Positions 42,893-52,052 of a stretch of DNA of 64,000 bases are shown one piece after another (position 1 is the stretch's first letter; each line of letters begins with the position of its first letter). The position numbers were made by a program, and so were the translations under genes. Below the pieces are notes generated by a model, which saw nothing but the letters and a program-made list of their open reading frames with translations, searched no databases and was not told where the DNA came from. Source of the stretch: Mycobacterium kubicae (lineage in GTDB: Bacteria > Actinomycetota > Actinomycetes > Mycobacteriales > Mycobacteriaceae); NCBI RefSeq assembly GCF_015689175.1, contig NZ_CP065047.1, positions 5,580,001 through 5,644,000 on the forward strand, given 5' to 3'.

Positions 42893-43783
42893 GTGGCCAC
42901 CTCCTCCGGCAACCAATCTCGAACCTCTTTCGTGATCGCGACGCGCGACCGCGCCGCGGAGTTGTCCTCCGTCTTGATACGGCTGTTGGACACCACCAAG
43001 TGTCCGATTGTGGTGGTGGACAACGACTCACATGACGATTCGGTAGCGGCCGCCACCGACATCGCCGAGCGGTCCGCGGGTCGGGTGACGGTGGTGCCGC
43101 TGGCCCGTAACGAAGGTGCGGTCGCTCGTAACATCGGTGTGGCCCACTGTGATACGCCGTATGTCGCCTTCTGCGACGACGACTCCTGGTGGTCACCGGA
43201 CGCGATCGAGCTTGCCGAATCCGTCTTCGACCGATATCCGACGGTGGCGGTGCTGGCCGCCCGAACCGTGATGTGGCCCCAACAAAAGGACGATCCGTTC
43301 GTCGCTCTGCTCGCCGATAGCCCCCTCGGGCATGACCCGCAGTTGCCTGGCCCGTCGATCCTGGGCTTCCAAGCATGCTCAGCAATGGTGCGCAGGAAGG
43401 CGTTCGAAGAGGTCGGCGGGTTCAGCCCGATCCTGCACTTCCGCGGCGAAGAGGCCTTGCTGTCCTGGGATCTGGCCGCGCACGGCTGGGATCTCTGCTT
43501 CTGCGGATCGCTGGTCGCATACCACCAGCCGTCACCGACACGGCACCCGAGCAAGGTGGAGCAGGCCCGCGTTCGGCGCAATACCGCGCTCACCGCCGGC
43601 TTGCGCCGACCTGCGAGCCGATGGCTGCGGGCAAGCGCCGAGTTGGCCTGGGCGGCGGTGCGTGACCGCGCGCATGCGGCGGCTCTGCTCGAGGCACTGG
43701 CCGCAGTGCCCGCCGTCCTGCGGGAGCGACACCCACTGCCCGAGCCGGTCGAACGCTCGGTGCGACTGCTGGAAAGCCACTGA
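42893..43783 (+). CDS. GT2 family glycosyltransferase
   Basis: A cytoplasmic GT-A enzyme of 296 residues. FVIATRDRAAEL is the nucleotide-binding strand, VVVDNDSHDDS the first acidic motif, AFCDDDSWW the DxD motif binding metal and sugar nucleotide, and FRGEEALLSWDLAAHGW the catalytic helix with the general base. The C-terminal 60 residues are Ala/Arg-rich helices. It is divergent from the heptose operon and converges with a GT4 gene (9-bp gap). Donor and acceptor are unknown. Confidence 0.85.
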   Translation: MATSSGNQSRTSFVIATRDRAAELSSVLIRLLDTTKCPIVVVDNDSHDDSVAAATDIAERSAGRVTVVPLARNEGAVARNIGVAHCDTPYVAFCDDDSWWSPDAIELAESVFDRYPTVAVLAARTVMWPQQKDDPFVALLADSPLGHDPQLPGPSILGFQACSAMVRRKAFEEVGGFSPILHFRGEEALLSWDLAAHGWDLCFCGSLVAYHQPSPTRHPSKVEQARVRRNTALTAGLRRPASRWLRASAELAWAAVRDRAHAAALLEALAAVPAVLRERHPLPEPVERSVRLLESH

Positions 43784-43792
43784 GCCACAACA

Positions 43793-45013
43793 TTACCCAG
43801 ACCGGCTGCCGGCTGCCGTCATTTCTCGCCGCGCCGGCACCACCTTTTCGTAGACGCGCTCGGTATCGGCGGCGACCCGATCCCAGGTGTAGCGGGCCTT
43901 GGCCCGCTCCCGTCCCCCGTCCCCCAGCGCCTTGCACGATTTGCGGTCTCGAAGCAGTGCGCTGATGGCCTGCGCCAGCGCATGCGGATCCTTGGGCGGC
44001 ACCAGGCGGCCGGTTACACCGTCGACGACGGTGTCGCGGATGCCGCCGACCGCGGAGGCCACCACCGGCACGCCACACGCCATGGCCTCCAGCGGCACGA
44101 TGCCGAACGGCTCATACCACGGTGTGCAGGCGACCACATCGGCCGAGCGCAACACCGACGGCATCTGGGCCCGACTGATGGCACCGACGAAATCGACCCG
44201 GTCCGCGACCCCGAGTCGACCGGCCAACCGCTGTAACTGCTGCGCATACGGATCGTCGGCCAACGCCGCCCGCTGCGGCCCGCCAACGATGACCAACTCG
44301 GCGTCGGGAATGTCGGGTAGGGCATGGAGGAGGGTTTCGAATCCTTTGCGCGGCACCAGCCTTCCGACCGAAACGATGCGTCCGCGATCACTGCGCGCGG
44401 CGGCCGGGCCTTCGGTACTGAACGCGTCGATGTCCACTCCACACGGCACGACTGACGTGCGGGACCGAGCGCGGCCCATGCGCACAAGTTCGAATACCTC
44501 GTCGGTGCTGGTGGCAGCAACCCAATCCACACCGCGGGCGAGCGTCGTCTCGAGGTCGACGCGGCAGTCCGGGCTGGTGTCGTCGACACCCTGGTGCAAA
44601 CGCTTGACCGAACCCAGCGCATGGAAGGTCTGCACCGTAGGAATGTGATGCGGTTGGGCGGCGCGCAGCGTCGCGAGGCCGGACATCCAGAAGTGGGCGT
44701 GCGCCACGTCCGGCGTTTCCGTTGCCCAGTGGTTTTCCAAGTAGTATCCGAACGCGTACATATACTGCAGGAGTTGATCTTTGGCCAATACCCGCGCCGG
44801 GCCGGCCGGCACATGAATCACGGCGTAGCCGTGCTCGGTCTCCACCCGCTCGGGCAGGTCAGGATCATCGCGGCGAGTGTAGACCACTACGTCGTGTCCG
44901 CGTCGTGCTAGAGCCGCCGAAAGCTCTGCGACATGGACGTTTTGGCCGCCGGCATCTACGCCACCCAGATGCGCCAGCGGACTGGCGTGTTCGGAGATCA
45001 TCGCGATTCTCAT
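43793..45013 (-). CDS. GT4 glycosyltransferase (MshA-like)
   Basis: A GT-B retaining glycosyltransferase of 406 residues. Near the N-terminus [16 protein letters not shown] is the loop found in MshA and sucrose-phosphate synthase relatives; the donor side has [15 protein letters not shown] and the E-x7-E motif [14 protein letters not shown]. The M. tuberculosis mshA gene lies elsewhere, so this is a paralogue with another acceptor. ATG 45013 has AAGGAAG upstream and lies 17 nt after the preceding GT gene, so the two form an operon. Confidence 0.85.
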   Translation of the reverse strand: MRIAMISEHASPLAHLGGVDAGGQNVHVAELSAALARRGHDVVVYTRRDDPDLPERVETEHGYAVIHVPAGPARVLAKDQLLQYMYAFGYYLENHWATETPDVAHAHFWMSGLATLRAAQPHHIPTVQTFHALGSVKRLHQGVDDTSPDCRVDLETTLARGVDWVAATSTDEVFELVRMGRARSRTSVVPCGVDIDAFSTEGPAAARSDRGRIVSVGRLVPRKGFETLLHALPDIPDAELVIVGGPQRAALADDPYAQQLQRLAGRLGVADRVDFVGAISRAQMPSVLRSADVVACTPWYEPFGIVPLEAMACGVPVVASAVGGIRDTVVDGVTGRLVPPKDPHALAQAISALLRDRKSCKALGDGGRERAKARYTWDRVAADTERVYEKVVPARREMTAAGSRSG

Positions 45014-45030
45014 GCGGGCTTCCTTCGGCG

Positions 45031-46023
45031 TCAACTCCGCTGCTCCTCGATTACTTGGTCGATCACTTCGTCCCATTGGGTCAGAAAGCGCTTGAGACCG
45101 AAACGCGTAGTGGCGAATTCGCGAGCGGCCTTGCCGGCGGCCACAGCGGCCGCATGATCGTTGAGGAACTCACGCACTCCGCTGCCGAGCGCGCACACGT
45201 CGGCACTCACCACACCTGCCTCGGTCGGCACGACGAAGGGAGCCATCGTGGTACCCACCGCTACCACCGGCATGCCCAAGAACATCGCCTCGACCAGCGA
45301 CAGCCCCAGCGAAGTCCAGCGGGCCGTGTGCAAATACACCCGGCGGCGGGCGACCTGCGTCCACAGCTGCGGGGCGGCCACATCACCACGGCCGATGACC
45401 GCGCCGTTATCTGCGCTCAGCGCTTCGGTGCCCATACCCCAGACGTCAATCTGGCCATAGGCCGACAACGGCTGCAACAAATCAGTGCCGACCGTACGGG
45501 CGCGGCGCACCGGCTCGTTGATCATGGCGGCGACCCGCGGGATGTCGCCCGTGTACAGCTGGCCCGGGTCGGCCATCCCGTGATCTATCACCTGAGTCGG
45601 CGCCGACCCGTTGTCCCACATCAGCCGGTTGAAGTCGGTGACGTGGATGAGCGGGATATCGCTTTGGTCGGCAAGTGGATGGCGACTGCGCTCGGCATGC
45701 GGGCGGGGTGCATTGTGCTCGACGTAGACAGCCGGCAAATCGACACCAGCGCGTCGACCAGCCCACTGCGCCAACAGCTCTACCTCTTCCGGGCGCTGCA
45801 GCACCACAAGATCGATGTCGCATTGCCTCAACTCTTCGAGCGCTACCTCGCGCGCGTTGGGCCACGACCGGCCGGCCAAGCCGATGCCGCCGCTGCCCCG
45901 ATCGGCAGCAACCGGAATCAGATAGCGGTGCGCCCCCGCGACGAAAGCCTGTGTCCAGGAGCCATGCACATGCCACACCAGGACATTTCTGGGCGCTTTT
46001 TGGGCAGCACCAGGCTCCAACAT
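45031..46023 (-). CDS. GT4-like glycosyltransferase
   Basis: A 330-residue GT-B-like protein. [17 protein letters not shown] opens the acceptor domain; [12 protein letters not shown] and YVEHNAPRP mark the middle; the donor side ends in [21 protein letters not shown], where the second Glu of the E-x7-E motif is kept but the first is Thr or Trp. It is clearly of the clan but distant from well-known members. A consensus SigF-like -10 box is 10 nt upstream of ATG 46023. Confidence 0.75.
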   Translation of the reverse strand: MLEPGAAQKAPRNVLVWHVHGSWTQAFVAGAHRYLIPVAADRGSGGIGLAGRSWPNAREVALEELRQCDIDLVVLQRPEEVELLAQWAGRRAGVDLPAVYVEHNAPRPHAERSRHPLADQSDIPLIHVTDFNRLMWDNGSAPTQVIDHGMADPGQLYTGDIPRVAAMINEPVRRARTVGTDLLQPLSAYGQIDVWGMGTEALSADNGAVIGRGDVAAPQLWTQVARRRVYLHTARWTSLGLSLVEAMFLGMPVVAVGTTMAPFVVPTEAGVVSADVCALGSGVREFLNDHAAAVAAGKAAREFATTRFGLKRFLTQWDEVIDQVIEEQRS

Positions 46024-46033
46024 GGCGCTCCGA

Positions 46034-46058
46034 ATACCCTTTACGTTATTCGCTAAAC
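46034..46058 (-). promoter_or_regulatory. SigF-type promoter (GTTT-N15-GGGTAT)
   Basis: Minus strand: GTTT (46058-46055), 15 nt, GGGTAT (46039-46034); ATG 46023 follows after 10 nt. All ten conserved bases match. Confidence 0.6.
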
Positions 46059-46261
46059 GTCAACTTCAAGCGAGATCGATCCCCGGGCCTATATCGGTGC
46101 GAGGCATGGTTCCCTAGGCTGGAAAACGGTAGGGCGCTCCACCGAGCGTGGGGTGGGCGGCGCGCTGCTGCTCATGGAGGTGCTCGACTAACACCCGTGC
46201 CGGGCATTACGACAGTCGCTATGCGAAGTCTGTCCAATATACGAAGCTTAGGCGTCAGAGC

Positions 46262-46288
46262 GTTTCTCGCCCGCTGAGCATCGGGTAT
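46262..46288 (+). promoter_or_regulatory. SigF-like promoter (GTTT-N17-GGGTAT)
   Basis: GTTT (46262-46265) and GGGTAT (46283-46288) with the longest accepted spacer, 17 nt. The predicted leader to the GTG at 46336 is about 40 nt and includes a Shine-Dalgarno sequence. Confidence 0.45.
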
Positions 46289-46335
46289 TCCCGCAGTTCG
46301 AGGCGCCCATGGTGGGTGCCTAGGAGGGAAACTCG

Positions 46336-47499
46336 GTGCGGATTGCGATCGTCCATGGAGATGACCTGATCGGTGATGGCTGCGAGCAGCTCGCCGCTGC
46401 GCTGGCAGGTCACGGTCACCAGGTCACCTCTTATCCGCGACGGCCCAATCACGCCTCCGCTGAAGCAGGTGCCCACCGCGACTTCGCTGTCGTCCCGATA
46501 TGCGCTGGGCCGGCCACTCCGCAGTCCGCGGCGCAAGTGCTGCCGTTCGTTGGCGACTGGGCGAGCGAGTTGGCCAGTGTGTGGTCGTCGAATCCGCCCG
46601 ACGTCGTGCACGGGCACGGCTGGTTGGGCGGCTTGGCCGCGCAGCTCGCGGCCCGGCGCCACGGCGCGCCGACCGTTCAGACTTTTCGTGGGCTGACCGC
46701 GATGTGGCGTCCGAGTCACGTCGATGCCTCACAAACCGAAAGAGCCCGCCTGGAGCCGCTACTGGTCCGGAATGCGACCTGGGTAACCGGGGGCAGCAGC
46801 GATGAGTTGATGACGCTGGCGCGATTGCGGCGTAACCGGGCAAAGCTATCCGTGCTATCGACCGGTGTCGACGTCTCACGGTTCAGCCCGGTTGGCCCAG
46901 CACTAGACCGAACGCACCATTATCGCATCCTGTGTTTTGGCCCAGATCTCTCTGGCGCCAACGGGTTTGACCGTACTATCCGCGCGCTACCCAAGCTTCC
47001 CGGCGCTGAGCTGGTTATCGTGGAGACGGCGCCAAGCGCCGACGGTGATACCGACCGAGCCGCATTGGCCGGCCTTGCCGCCCAACTGGGAGTACGCGAC
47101 CGCGTGCACTTCTTGGGCACCGTCGCCGCTGATCAGCTGCCCATGCTGTTGCGATCGGCCGATGTCGTCGCGTGCGCGCCTCGGCAAGGGGGTGACGCGA
47201 CCTCCGCCCTGCGAGCAATGGCCAGTGGGGTCGCCGTGGTCGCGGTAGCCATCGGGGCCCTGACCGACACCATCATTCACTCCGTCACCGGGCTGCTGGT
47301 TTCGCCGAACGTTCCTAGGGAGTTCGCGGACGCGTTGAAAACCCTTCAGTGTCAACCCTTTAGACGAGAAGGCATGGGCGCAGCGGGGCGGTTGCGAGCC
47401 GAGTCACGGTTCAACTGGGAACGAATCGCGCTGGACGCGCTGAATATCTACCGTCAGGCGGATTCCGTCCAGCCCCGGCAGGTGGCCAACACTGGGTAG
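46336..47499 (+). CDS. GT4-like glycosyltransferase with altered E-x7-E motif
   Basis: A 387-residue GT-B-fold protein, similar in layout to the MshA-like protein nearby: VVHGHGWLGGLAAQLAA, then TVQTFRGL, VLSTGVDVSRFSP and [12 protein letters not shown]. The segment that should read E-x7-E is RQGGDATSALRAMASG, so both glutamates are replaced. It may be inactive, regulatory, or use another mechanism. GTG 46336 has AGGAGGG upstream. It is the only plus-strand gene in this stretch and has its own SigF-like promoter. Confidence 0.78.
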   Translation: MRIAIVHGDDLIGDGCEQLAAALAGHGHQVTSYPRRPNHASAEAGAHRDFAVVPICAGPATPQSAAQVLPFVGDWASELASVWSSNPPDVVHGHGWLGGLAAQLAARRHGAPTVQTFRGLTAMWRPSHVDASQTERARLEPLLVRNATWVTGGSSDELMTLARLRRNRAKLSVLSTGVDVSRFSPVGPALDRTHHYRILCFGPDLSGANGFDRTIRALPKLPGAELVIVETAPSADGDTDRAALAGLAAQLGVRDRVHFLGTVAADQLPMLLRSADVVACAPRQGGDATSALRAMASGVAVVAVAIGALTDTIIHSVTGLLVSPNVPREFADALKTLQCQPFRREGMGAAGRLRAESRFNWERIALDALNIYRQADSVQPRQVANTG

Positions 47500-47520
47500 T
47501 GCCCTGAACTTCTGCGGGGG

Positions 47521-47987
47521 CTACCGCCTGCTGTACACGGACAGTGGTCGACCACCGGGGTGCACGGCGTCGGTGAGCAGCGTCTGCCGTGCCATCGCAT
47601 CGTCGACGATTTCTTCGGCCCAAAAACCGGAGCTTGATGTTCGAGCTTTGCGACAACTCGTCAGCAATCCGAAGGCGGCTTGGGGATCCACCCCGTAGCG
47701 CATCATCACAATGCCCATGGCTTGATTGATCCCTGCCCGCCGCGCACTGACGGCCCAGCACCGTCTGAGGAACCCGCTCTTGCACGTCGGCCTCGAACTT
47801 CTCGGTGAGGTCGGAACCTCGCCTTGGTATCGATGAGCCGGTGCCGGCAACCGAAGGCGGTTTGGAACCGGCGCACTCGATCGATCAACTCGCTCAGAAC
47901 CCTTTGTCGTCGATGGGCGTGTGAGAGGAGCAAATCGGCGGTCGGCGTGAAGCTGCCCGGTTGGTAGCCGTGCATCAGCGCGCTCAT
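47521..47987 (-). pseudogene. Decayed ANTAR-domain regulator
   Basis: Pieces of one protein lie in different frames. The N-terminus MSALMHGYQPGSFTPTADLL is in one frame. The ANTAR core INQAMGIVMMRYGVDPQAAF (around 47670-47730) is in a second. The following ELSQSSNIKLRFLG is in a third, and AEEIVDDAMAR is back in the second. A one-base loss after AFGLL and a one-base gain after FLG explain the last two switches. Intact ANTAR proteins bind paired hairpins in nascent RNA and prevent termination. The gene is most likely dead. Confidence 0.7.
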
Positions 47988-48080
47988 CCGACCATTCTCA
48001 GCGGTCGTCGCGGGAAACCCTGTGGTCGCGATGCCCGCACAACTACTTCATAATGCGGACAGTTAAGAAAGCAGACGAAC

Positions 48081-49136
48081 TCAGGCGGTCTTCGCCAGCG
48101 CAGGCGAGGCGGCTGATCCTTCGCCTTTGGCGACCCGGCGGATCAGCATCCGGGTCGCCTTCTCCACGATCTCCTGCGCGACATCGGGTCGACGCTCACG
48201 CTCCGCGCGGCGCACCGCACCGGCGATCGTCATGCCCCGCTCGTAACCGGTGACCACGCGGGGATCCACATACGAACCTCGAGCGACCGCCGGCGTATTG
48301 CCCAGTCCTTCGGACACCTCTTTCATCACGGCGGACTCGACCCGCTTGATCACCCGCTGGTTCACTGGTGGGTCGGCATCGGCGAACGCCGCGGCGGCCA
48401 ATACCGTGCCATGCCAGGTTCGTAGATCTTTGACGCTGTAGTTTTCCCCAACCAGTTCTTTGAATCGTGCGTTGAGGTCGTCGGCTTTGACGTCCGCCCA
48501 TCCGGATGCGGTGTGGCACACCAGCAGTCGCTCGGTACGGTCGGGGCGACGCAACAGCGCACGCACCGCACGGACCACTTCGGGGTCCTCGATCTCCAAG
48601 GTGCGCCGCACTCCGCTCTTGGCGGGATAGTCGAAGCCCACCGCCTTGCGGCGGATGGTGACGTGCTCACAGAGCAGCGTGGCTATTCCGTAGGACTCGT
48701 TTTCCTCGGCGTACTGCTCGCCCCCGGCGCGGAAATAGCCACGGTCCAGCAGGTGCAGCGCCAGCGCGAGCACCCGGTCACGGCTAAGACCGCGGCCGGC
48801 AAGGTCTTTGGCCACTCGGGAACGCCACGCCGGCAATTCCTTGGACATCTCGAGCACCCGGTCGAACTTCTCCTCGGCGCGCTCCTGCTGCCACGCCAGG
48901 TGATAGAGGTATTGGCGACGGCCGGCCGCGTCCGTACCGACGGCCTGGATGTGCCCGTTGGGGTAGGGGGCGATCCACACCTTCTTCCACGCCGGCGGGA
49001 TGACGAGTTCTTTGATGCGTTGCAAAGTGCCCGGGTCGGTGATCAATTCACCGTCGGGACCGTAGTAGGCAAAGCCTTTGCCCCGGCGCTTGCGAGTAAG
49101 GCCGGGCTTGCTGAGCACGCTGCGACGCAGCCGCAT
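48081..49136 (-). CDS. DNA topoisomerase IB
   Basis: A 351-residue type IB topoisomerase of the bacterial/poxviral kind, relaxing supercoils through a 3'-phosphotyrosine. The nucleophile is Tyr289 in ARGSYVDPRVV. Other catalytic residues lie in YFRAGGEQYAEENESYG (Arg), KSGVRRTLEI (Lys) and KDLRTWHGT (Arg-x-x-His). ATG 49136 has GAGGAG 4 nt upstream and is preferred over an ATG at 49196. M. tuberculosis lacks such an enzyme, several environmental mycobacteria have it. Weak SigF-like elements (GTGT-N16-GGGTAA) end at 49189. Confidence 0.92.
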   Translation of the reverse strand: MRLRRSVLSKPGLTRKRRGKGFAYYGPDGELITDPGTLQRIKELVIPPAWKKVWIAPYPNGHIQAVGTDAAGRRQYLYHLAWQQERAEEKFDRVLEMSKELPAWRSRVAKDLAGRGLSRDRVLALALHLLDRGYFRAGGEQYAEENESYGIATLLCEHVTIRRKAVGFDYPAKSGVRRTLEIEDPEVVRAVRALLRRPDRTERLLVCHTASGWADVKADDLNARFKELVGENYSVKDLRTWHGTVLAAAAFADADPPVNQRVIKRVESAVMKEVSEGLGNTPAVARGSYVDPRVVTGYERGMTIAGAVRRAERERRPDVAQEIVEKATRMLIRRVAKGEGSAASPALAKTA

Positions 49137-49232
49137 GTCGCTCCTCGGGTCGAGCCGTCTGGGCTTCTGTCGAAGCTTGAAACGGGAGTTACCCACGCAG
49201 CCAATGCTTCACACCTGTGCACCGGCTTCGGC

Positions 49233-49748
49233 TCACAGACCGGGCAGCTCCACATCCTTGGTGCGCAGCAGTAACGGGACGACAAGCCAGAAGACGGCAA
49301 ACATGGTCAGCGCGCAGACGCCGGCGATGACCCCCGCGACCGAGCCGGCCACTCCGTCGAAAATGATGACCGTGACCCCGGCCAACGCGAGCCCGAGCAG
49401 TACCAGGCCGGCGTAGGCGCACCGGTGCGCCGCCGACACCAGTACGGCCAGGCGGTGCCGCCGGAACAGCAGCCGGTGCATGCCGACTGGGGCGATGAGG
49501 AGCAGGGTCGCGGCCACCGAGCACCCCACGGTCACCAGGTACACCACCCGCATATCGTCACCGAGAATGTCGAACCGCTGCTGGAAGGGCAGCGTGAGCA
49601 GAAACCCGGTCAACAGCTGCACGCCGGTCTGCACCACGCGCAGTTCCTGCAACAGGCTGGTCCAGTTGCGGTCGAGCCGTTGCAGTTCGGTTTCGCCGCG
49701 CTCACGGTGGTCCCATTGCTGGTCGTTCTCCGGATGGTCGACATCCAT
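49233..49748 (-). CDS. DUF6328-type four-pass membrane protein
   Basis: A 171-residue membrane protein. A charged N-terminus with RLDRNWTSLLQELRVVQTG leads into four hydrophobic segments: TGFLLTLPFQQRF, VVYLVTVGCSVAATLLLIAP, AYAGLVLLGLALAGVTVII and VAGVIAGVCALTMFAVFWLV. ELRVxQTGxQxLxGFLLxLPF is the recognisable DUF6328 core, function unknown. Start codon choice is uncertain: ATG 49748 or ATG 49760, neither with a strong Shine-Dalgarno. Confidence 0.75.
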   Translation of the reverse strand: MDVDHPENDQQWDHRERGETELQRLDRNWTSLLQELRVVQTGVQLLTGFLLTLPFQQRFDILGDDMRVVYLVTVGCSVAATLLLIAPVGMHRLLFRRHRLAVLVSAAHRCAYAGLVLLGLALAGVTVIIFDGVAGSVAGVIAGVCALTMFAVFWLVVPLLLRTKDVELPGL

Positions 49749-49825
49749 GGCGGAGATCATTGCACGCCCACGGCCGCGGTTGGGGCCCCTGCCGGATGCC
49801 CGTCGCGAACCGCCGAAAAGCCAAA

Positions 49826-49856
49826 CGACCCGCCACGGGAAAGTTGTGGCGGGTCG
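49826..49856. terminator. Terminator after the haemophore-like gene
   Basis: CGACCCGCCAC (49826-49836), 9-nt loop, GTGGCGGGTCG (49846-49856): an 11-bp perfect stem just beyond the stop codon at 49885. Confidence 0.7.
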
Positions 49857-49884
49857 TGGCGGGTAGGCACCCAGTTGTGCTGGA

Positions 49885-50283
49885 TCAGCCGGCCATGAAC
49901 TCGTGGTAGGCCGATTCCAGGTTCGGCGGCAAGGCCGATACGTTGCACTGACGCTCGGTGTCACCGATGGGCGCCAAGATGCCGCGCAGGTCGTAGTACT
50001 CGTTTGGATGCGAGGTGAAGTAGCCGCGAAGGTTAGCCGCCGCCTCCCCGCGTGGCTGACCGTAGGCTGCCATCACCACGTCGTTGGCTCCCGGGTGCGA
50101 GGCGAGGTACTGCTGCGCCGCTCCGGTTGCCGACGAGACGGTGGCATTCACGCTTTGCTGACTGCAGTCGGGTGCCGCCGCGGCCGACGGCGCGCCGACG
50201 ATTCCCAAAGCGATTCCCCCGAGCAGACATCCGGCGCTGACGCCGGCAACTCGCCGACGCGCGACGATACTGCTGAAATTCAT
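49885..50283 (-). CDS. Secreted haemophore-like haem-binding protein
   Basis: A 132-residue exported protein. A signal peptide of about 36 residues ends in PSAAAA. The mature part is helical, with YLASHPGANDVV, LRGYFTSHPNEYYDL and a pair of cysteines (DCSQQ and RQCNV), which is the layout of the mycobacterial haemophore family (Rv0203 type). Rv0203 carries haem to MmpL3/MmpL11. No MmpL gene is nearby. ATG 50283 has GGAGGA 10 nt upstream, and a terminator follows the gene. Confidence 0.8.
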   Translation of the reverse strand: MNFSSIVARRRVAGVSAGCLLGGIALGIVGAPSAAAAPDCSQQSVNATVSSATGAAQQYLASHPGANDVVMAAYGQPRGEAAANLRGYFTSHPNEYYDLRGILAPIGDTERQCNVSALPPNLESAYHEFMAG

Positions 50284-50593
50284 GGTGTCTTGTTCCTCCG
50301 AATGAGCGAACTGAGCTCGATCTGATGAAAGGACTCCCGAACGTCCCGAAATCCAAAGTAGCGGAAGCGAAAACACATTCCCGGAGATGTTCGCCGATAA
50401 CGAACACGGGTTTGCGCAGTTACTCGCCCCGGCGCGTGACGAATGCAACTTATGTGGCAAAACTTGTTAAATAACAGCCAAATTCGGAAGGGAAAGCTGA
50501 GAATTCTTAGGAAGGACGGCGAGTTCTTAAGAGATCGTAATCTTCGATCGTGACGGAACCGTTACCTACTTATGGCACCAACTGGCGGTATAG
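50284..50593. other. AT-rich intergenic region upstream of the haemophore-like gene
   Basis: 310 bp without a supported gene. It is clearly AT-richer than its surroundings, with GTTAAATAACAG near 50468. A short inverted repeat GATCG...CGATC lies around 50535-50551 near the rsfB stop. The haemophore promoter should be here; I see no Fur or IdeR box that I would defend. Confidence 0.45.
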
Positions 50594-50962
50594 CTAGCGG
50601 TTGAGCTTGCCGTCGCGCACACCGGTCAGCGCGTCGTCCAGCGTCGGATAAAGCGGGAAAGTCTGATCCAGACCGGTCAGATGTATCGGGCGTCGCGTTG
50701 CCGGGCCGCGCGCCACCACGCCGAACTCGGCCGCATCACTGACCTTCTCGTACGTCGCCGCCAGGATCTTCAGGCCTACCGAGCCCAGGAATTCCACACC
50801 GGAAAGGTCGATGATGAGCGCTGCCGGATTGCCTGCCACCACGCCACCAATTGCCTCTTCGAGGGCCGGAGCGGTGACCAAGTCGATTTCGCCGCCGATA
50901 CTGAGCACGGCAACTCCGTCATGGTCCGCAACGGTGGCAGTGATCGAATCAGGAGCTGACAA
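50594..50962 (-). CDS. rsfB: Anti-anti-sigma factor RsfB
   Basis: A 122-residue STAS-domain protein, the same length as Rv3687c. The phosphorylation site region reads IDLSGVEFLGSVGLKIL, with the conserved Ser after the Gly. In M. tuberculosis RsfB, when unphosphorylated, binds the anti-sigma factor UsfX (RsbW) and thereby frees SigF. The start is TTG 50962 with AAGGA 6 nt upstream; the M. tuberculosis protein begins at the same residue. It is divergent from the rsbR-like gene over 177 bp. Confidence 0.93.
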   Translation of the reverse strand: MSAPDSITATVADHDGVAVLSIGGEIDLVTAPALEEAIGGVVAGNPAALIIDLSGVEFLGSVGLKILAATYEKVSDAAEFGVVARGPATRRPIHLTGLDQTFPLYPTLDDALTGVRDGKLNR

Positions 50963-51139
50963 TGGCGATCCTTCAGTCCGGGCCTCACAAAGCGGCGAGC
51001 GTGCTGCAAGCCTAACCTGCGGTGCATATCGCGAGAAGAAGACCTCAACACGTCCCACGTCGAGAATCAGGCTACTCTCCCCCATAGGAGTTGCGCCCTG
51101 CGAGCGCGTCGTGGCACTTGGGAGGCCTTGGGAGGCCAA

Positions 51140-52021
51140 ATGTCAGATTCGACGGACTTCAACAGCATGAACGCCACGGCGACCGTTTCCAGCGAAGGTC
51201 TGCTGCCTCAGCTCGTCCAACACCTGCGCCAGAACCGCACCGCATTGCGTGAAGAGTGGGCTCGAAGAATCACCGAAGCCGAGTTGCTGACGGCGATGAC
51301 GCCCGAGGAAATCTTCTCCGAGGCGACCGCTGTCTACGACAACTATGTGGAGGTGCTCGAGACCGGCAGCGTGGAAGCGCTGCAGGACTATGCGCGCGAC
51401 CTGTCGGAACGGATCATTCCCCGCGGGGTGGAAACCGACGAGGTCCTGGGCATCGTCCTGCTGCTCCGCGACGTGCTGGCGCGCTCCTTGTTCGAGAAGT
51501 ATCAGGCCGAGTTCGACATGCTCAACCGGGTTCTGGACGCGTACGAGCCGGCGGCCAACCGCATCGCCAACACCGTGGGCGTCAGCTTCGTCCAGGAACG
51601 TGAACGCATCATCCGCCAGCAGCAGGAGGCGATCCGCGAACTGTCCACGCCGGTGCTGCAGGTGCGCGAGCAGCTGCTGATTCTGCCGATCATCGGCGTG
51701 CTGGACAGTCAGCGTGCCCGGCAGGTCACCGAGCAACTGCTGCGCGCGATCCGCGCCAACCGCGCGAAAGTGGTGGTCATCGACATCACCGGTGTGCCGA
51801 CCATCGACTCGACGGTGGCCAACCACCTGGTGCAAACGGTGGATGCCTCGGGGTTGATGGGCGCCAGCGTCATCATCACCGGCTTGTCGTCGGAGATCGC
51901 GCTGACACTGGTGACGATCGGATTGGACTTGTCGAAGATGAACGCCGTCGGTGACCTGCAGGGTGGCATCGAGGAGGCCGAGCGCCTGCTGGGCTACGAA
52001 GTCACCCGTACCGGCGACTAG
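51140..52021 (+). CDS. rsbR: RsbR-like stressosome sensor/scaffold protein
   Basis: A 293-residue protein. Residues 20-160 form a helical sensor domain of the RsbRD/non-haem-globin type (HLRQNRTALREEWARRI, then DYARDLSERIIPRGVETDEVL). Residues 170-290 form a STAS domain: VVVIDITGVPTIDSTVANHL and GLSSEIALTLVTIGLDL. The two phosphosites of Bacillus RsbR correspond to Ser224 (Thr in Bacillus) and Thr256. In Bacillus, RsbR and RsbS build the stressosome and hold RsbT. ATG 51140 has GGAGG 4 nt upstream. First gene of a five-gene operon. Confidence 0.88.
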   Translation: MSDSTDFNSMNATATVSSEGLLPQLVQHLRQNRTALREEWARRITEAELLTAMTPEEIFSEATAVYDNYVEVLETGSVEALQDYARDLSERIIPRGVETDEVLGIVLLLRDVLARSLFEKYQAEFDMLNRVLDAYEPAANRIANTVGVSFVQERERIIRQQQEAIRELSTPVLQVREQLLILPIIGVLDSQRARQVTEQLLRAIRANRAKVVVIDITGVPTIDSTVANHLVQTVDASGLMGASVIITGLSSEIALTLVTIGLDLSKMNAVGDLQGGIEEAERLLGYEVTRTGD

Positions 52022-52052
52022 CACCGGCGACCGAGACTGACCGGAGCTGCCC

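Larger units (their letters stand above)
46024..46335. other. Divergent promoter region between two GT4-type genes
   Basis: 312 bp without a supported gene. It contains one SigF-like promoter at each end (46034-46058 minus, 46262-46288 plus), listed separately. The middle contains no further structure I can name. Confidence 0.5.

Noticed and set aside
32724..46023. An LPS core locus acquired as such from a Gram-negative bacterium
   Set aside because: No lipid A, Kdo or O-antigen genes are present, base composition and codon use look like the neighbours, and start/stop overlaps and promoters are of mycobacterial type.
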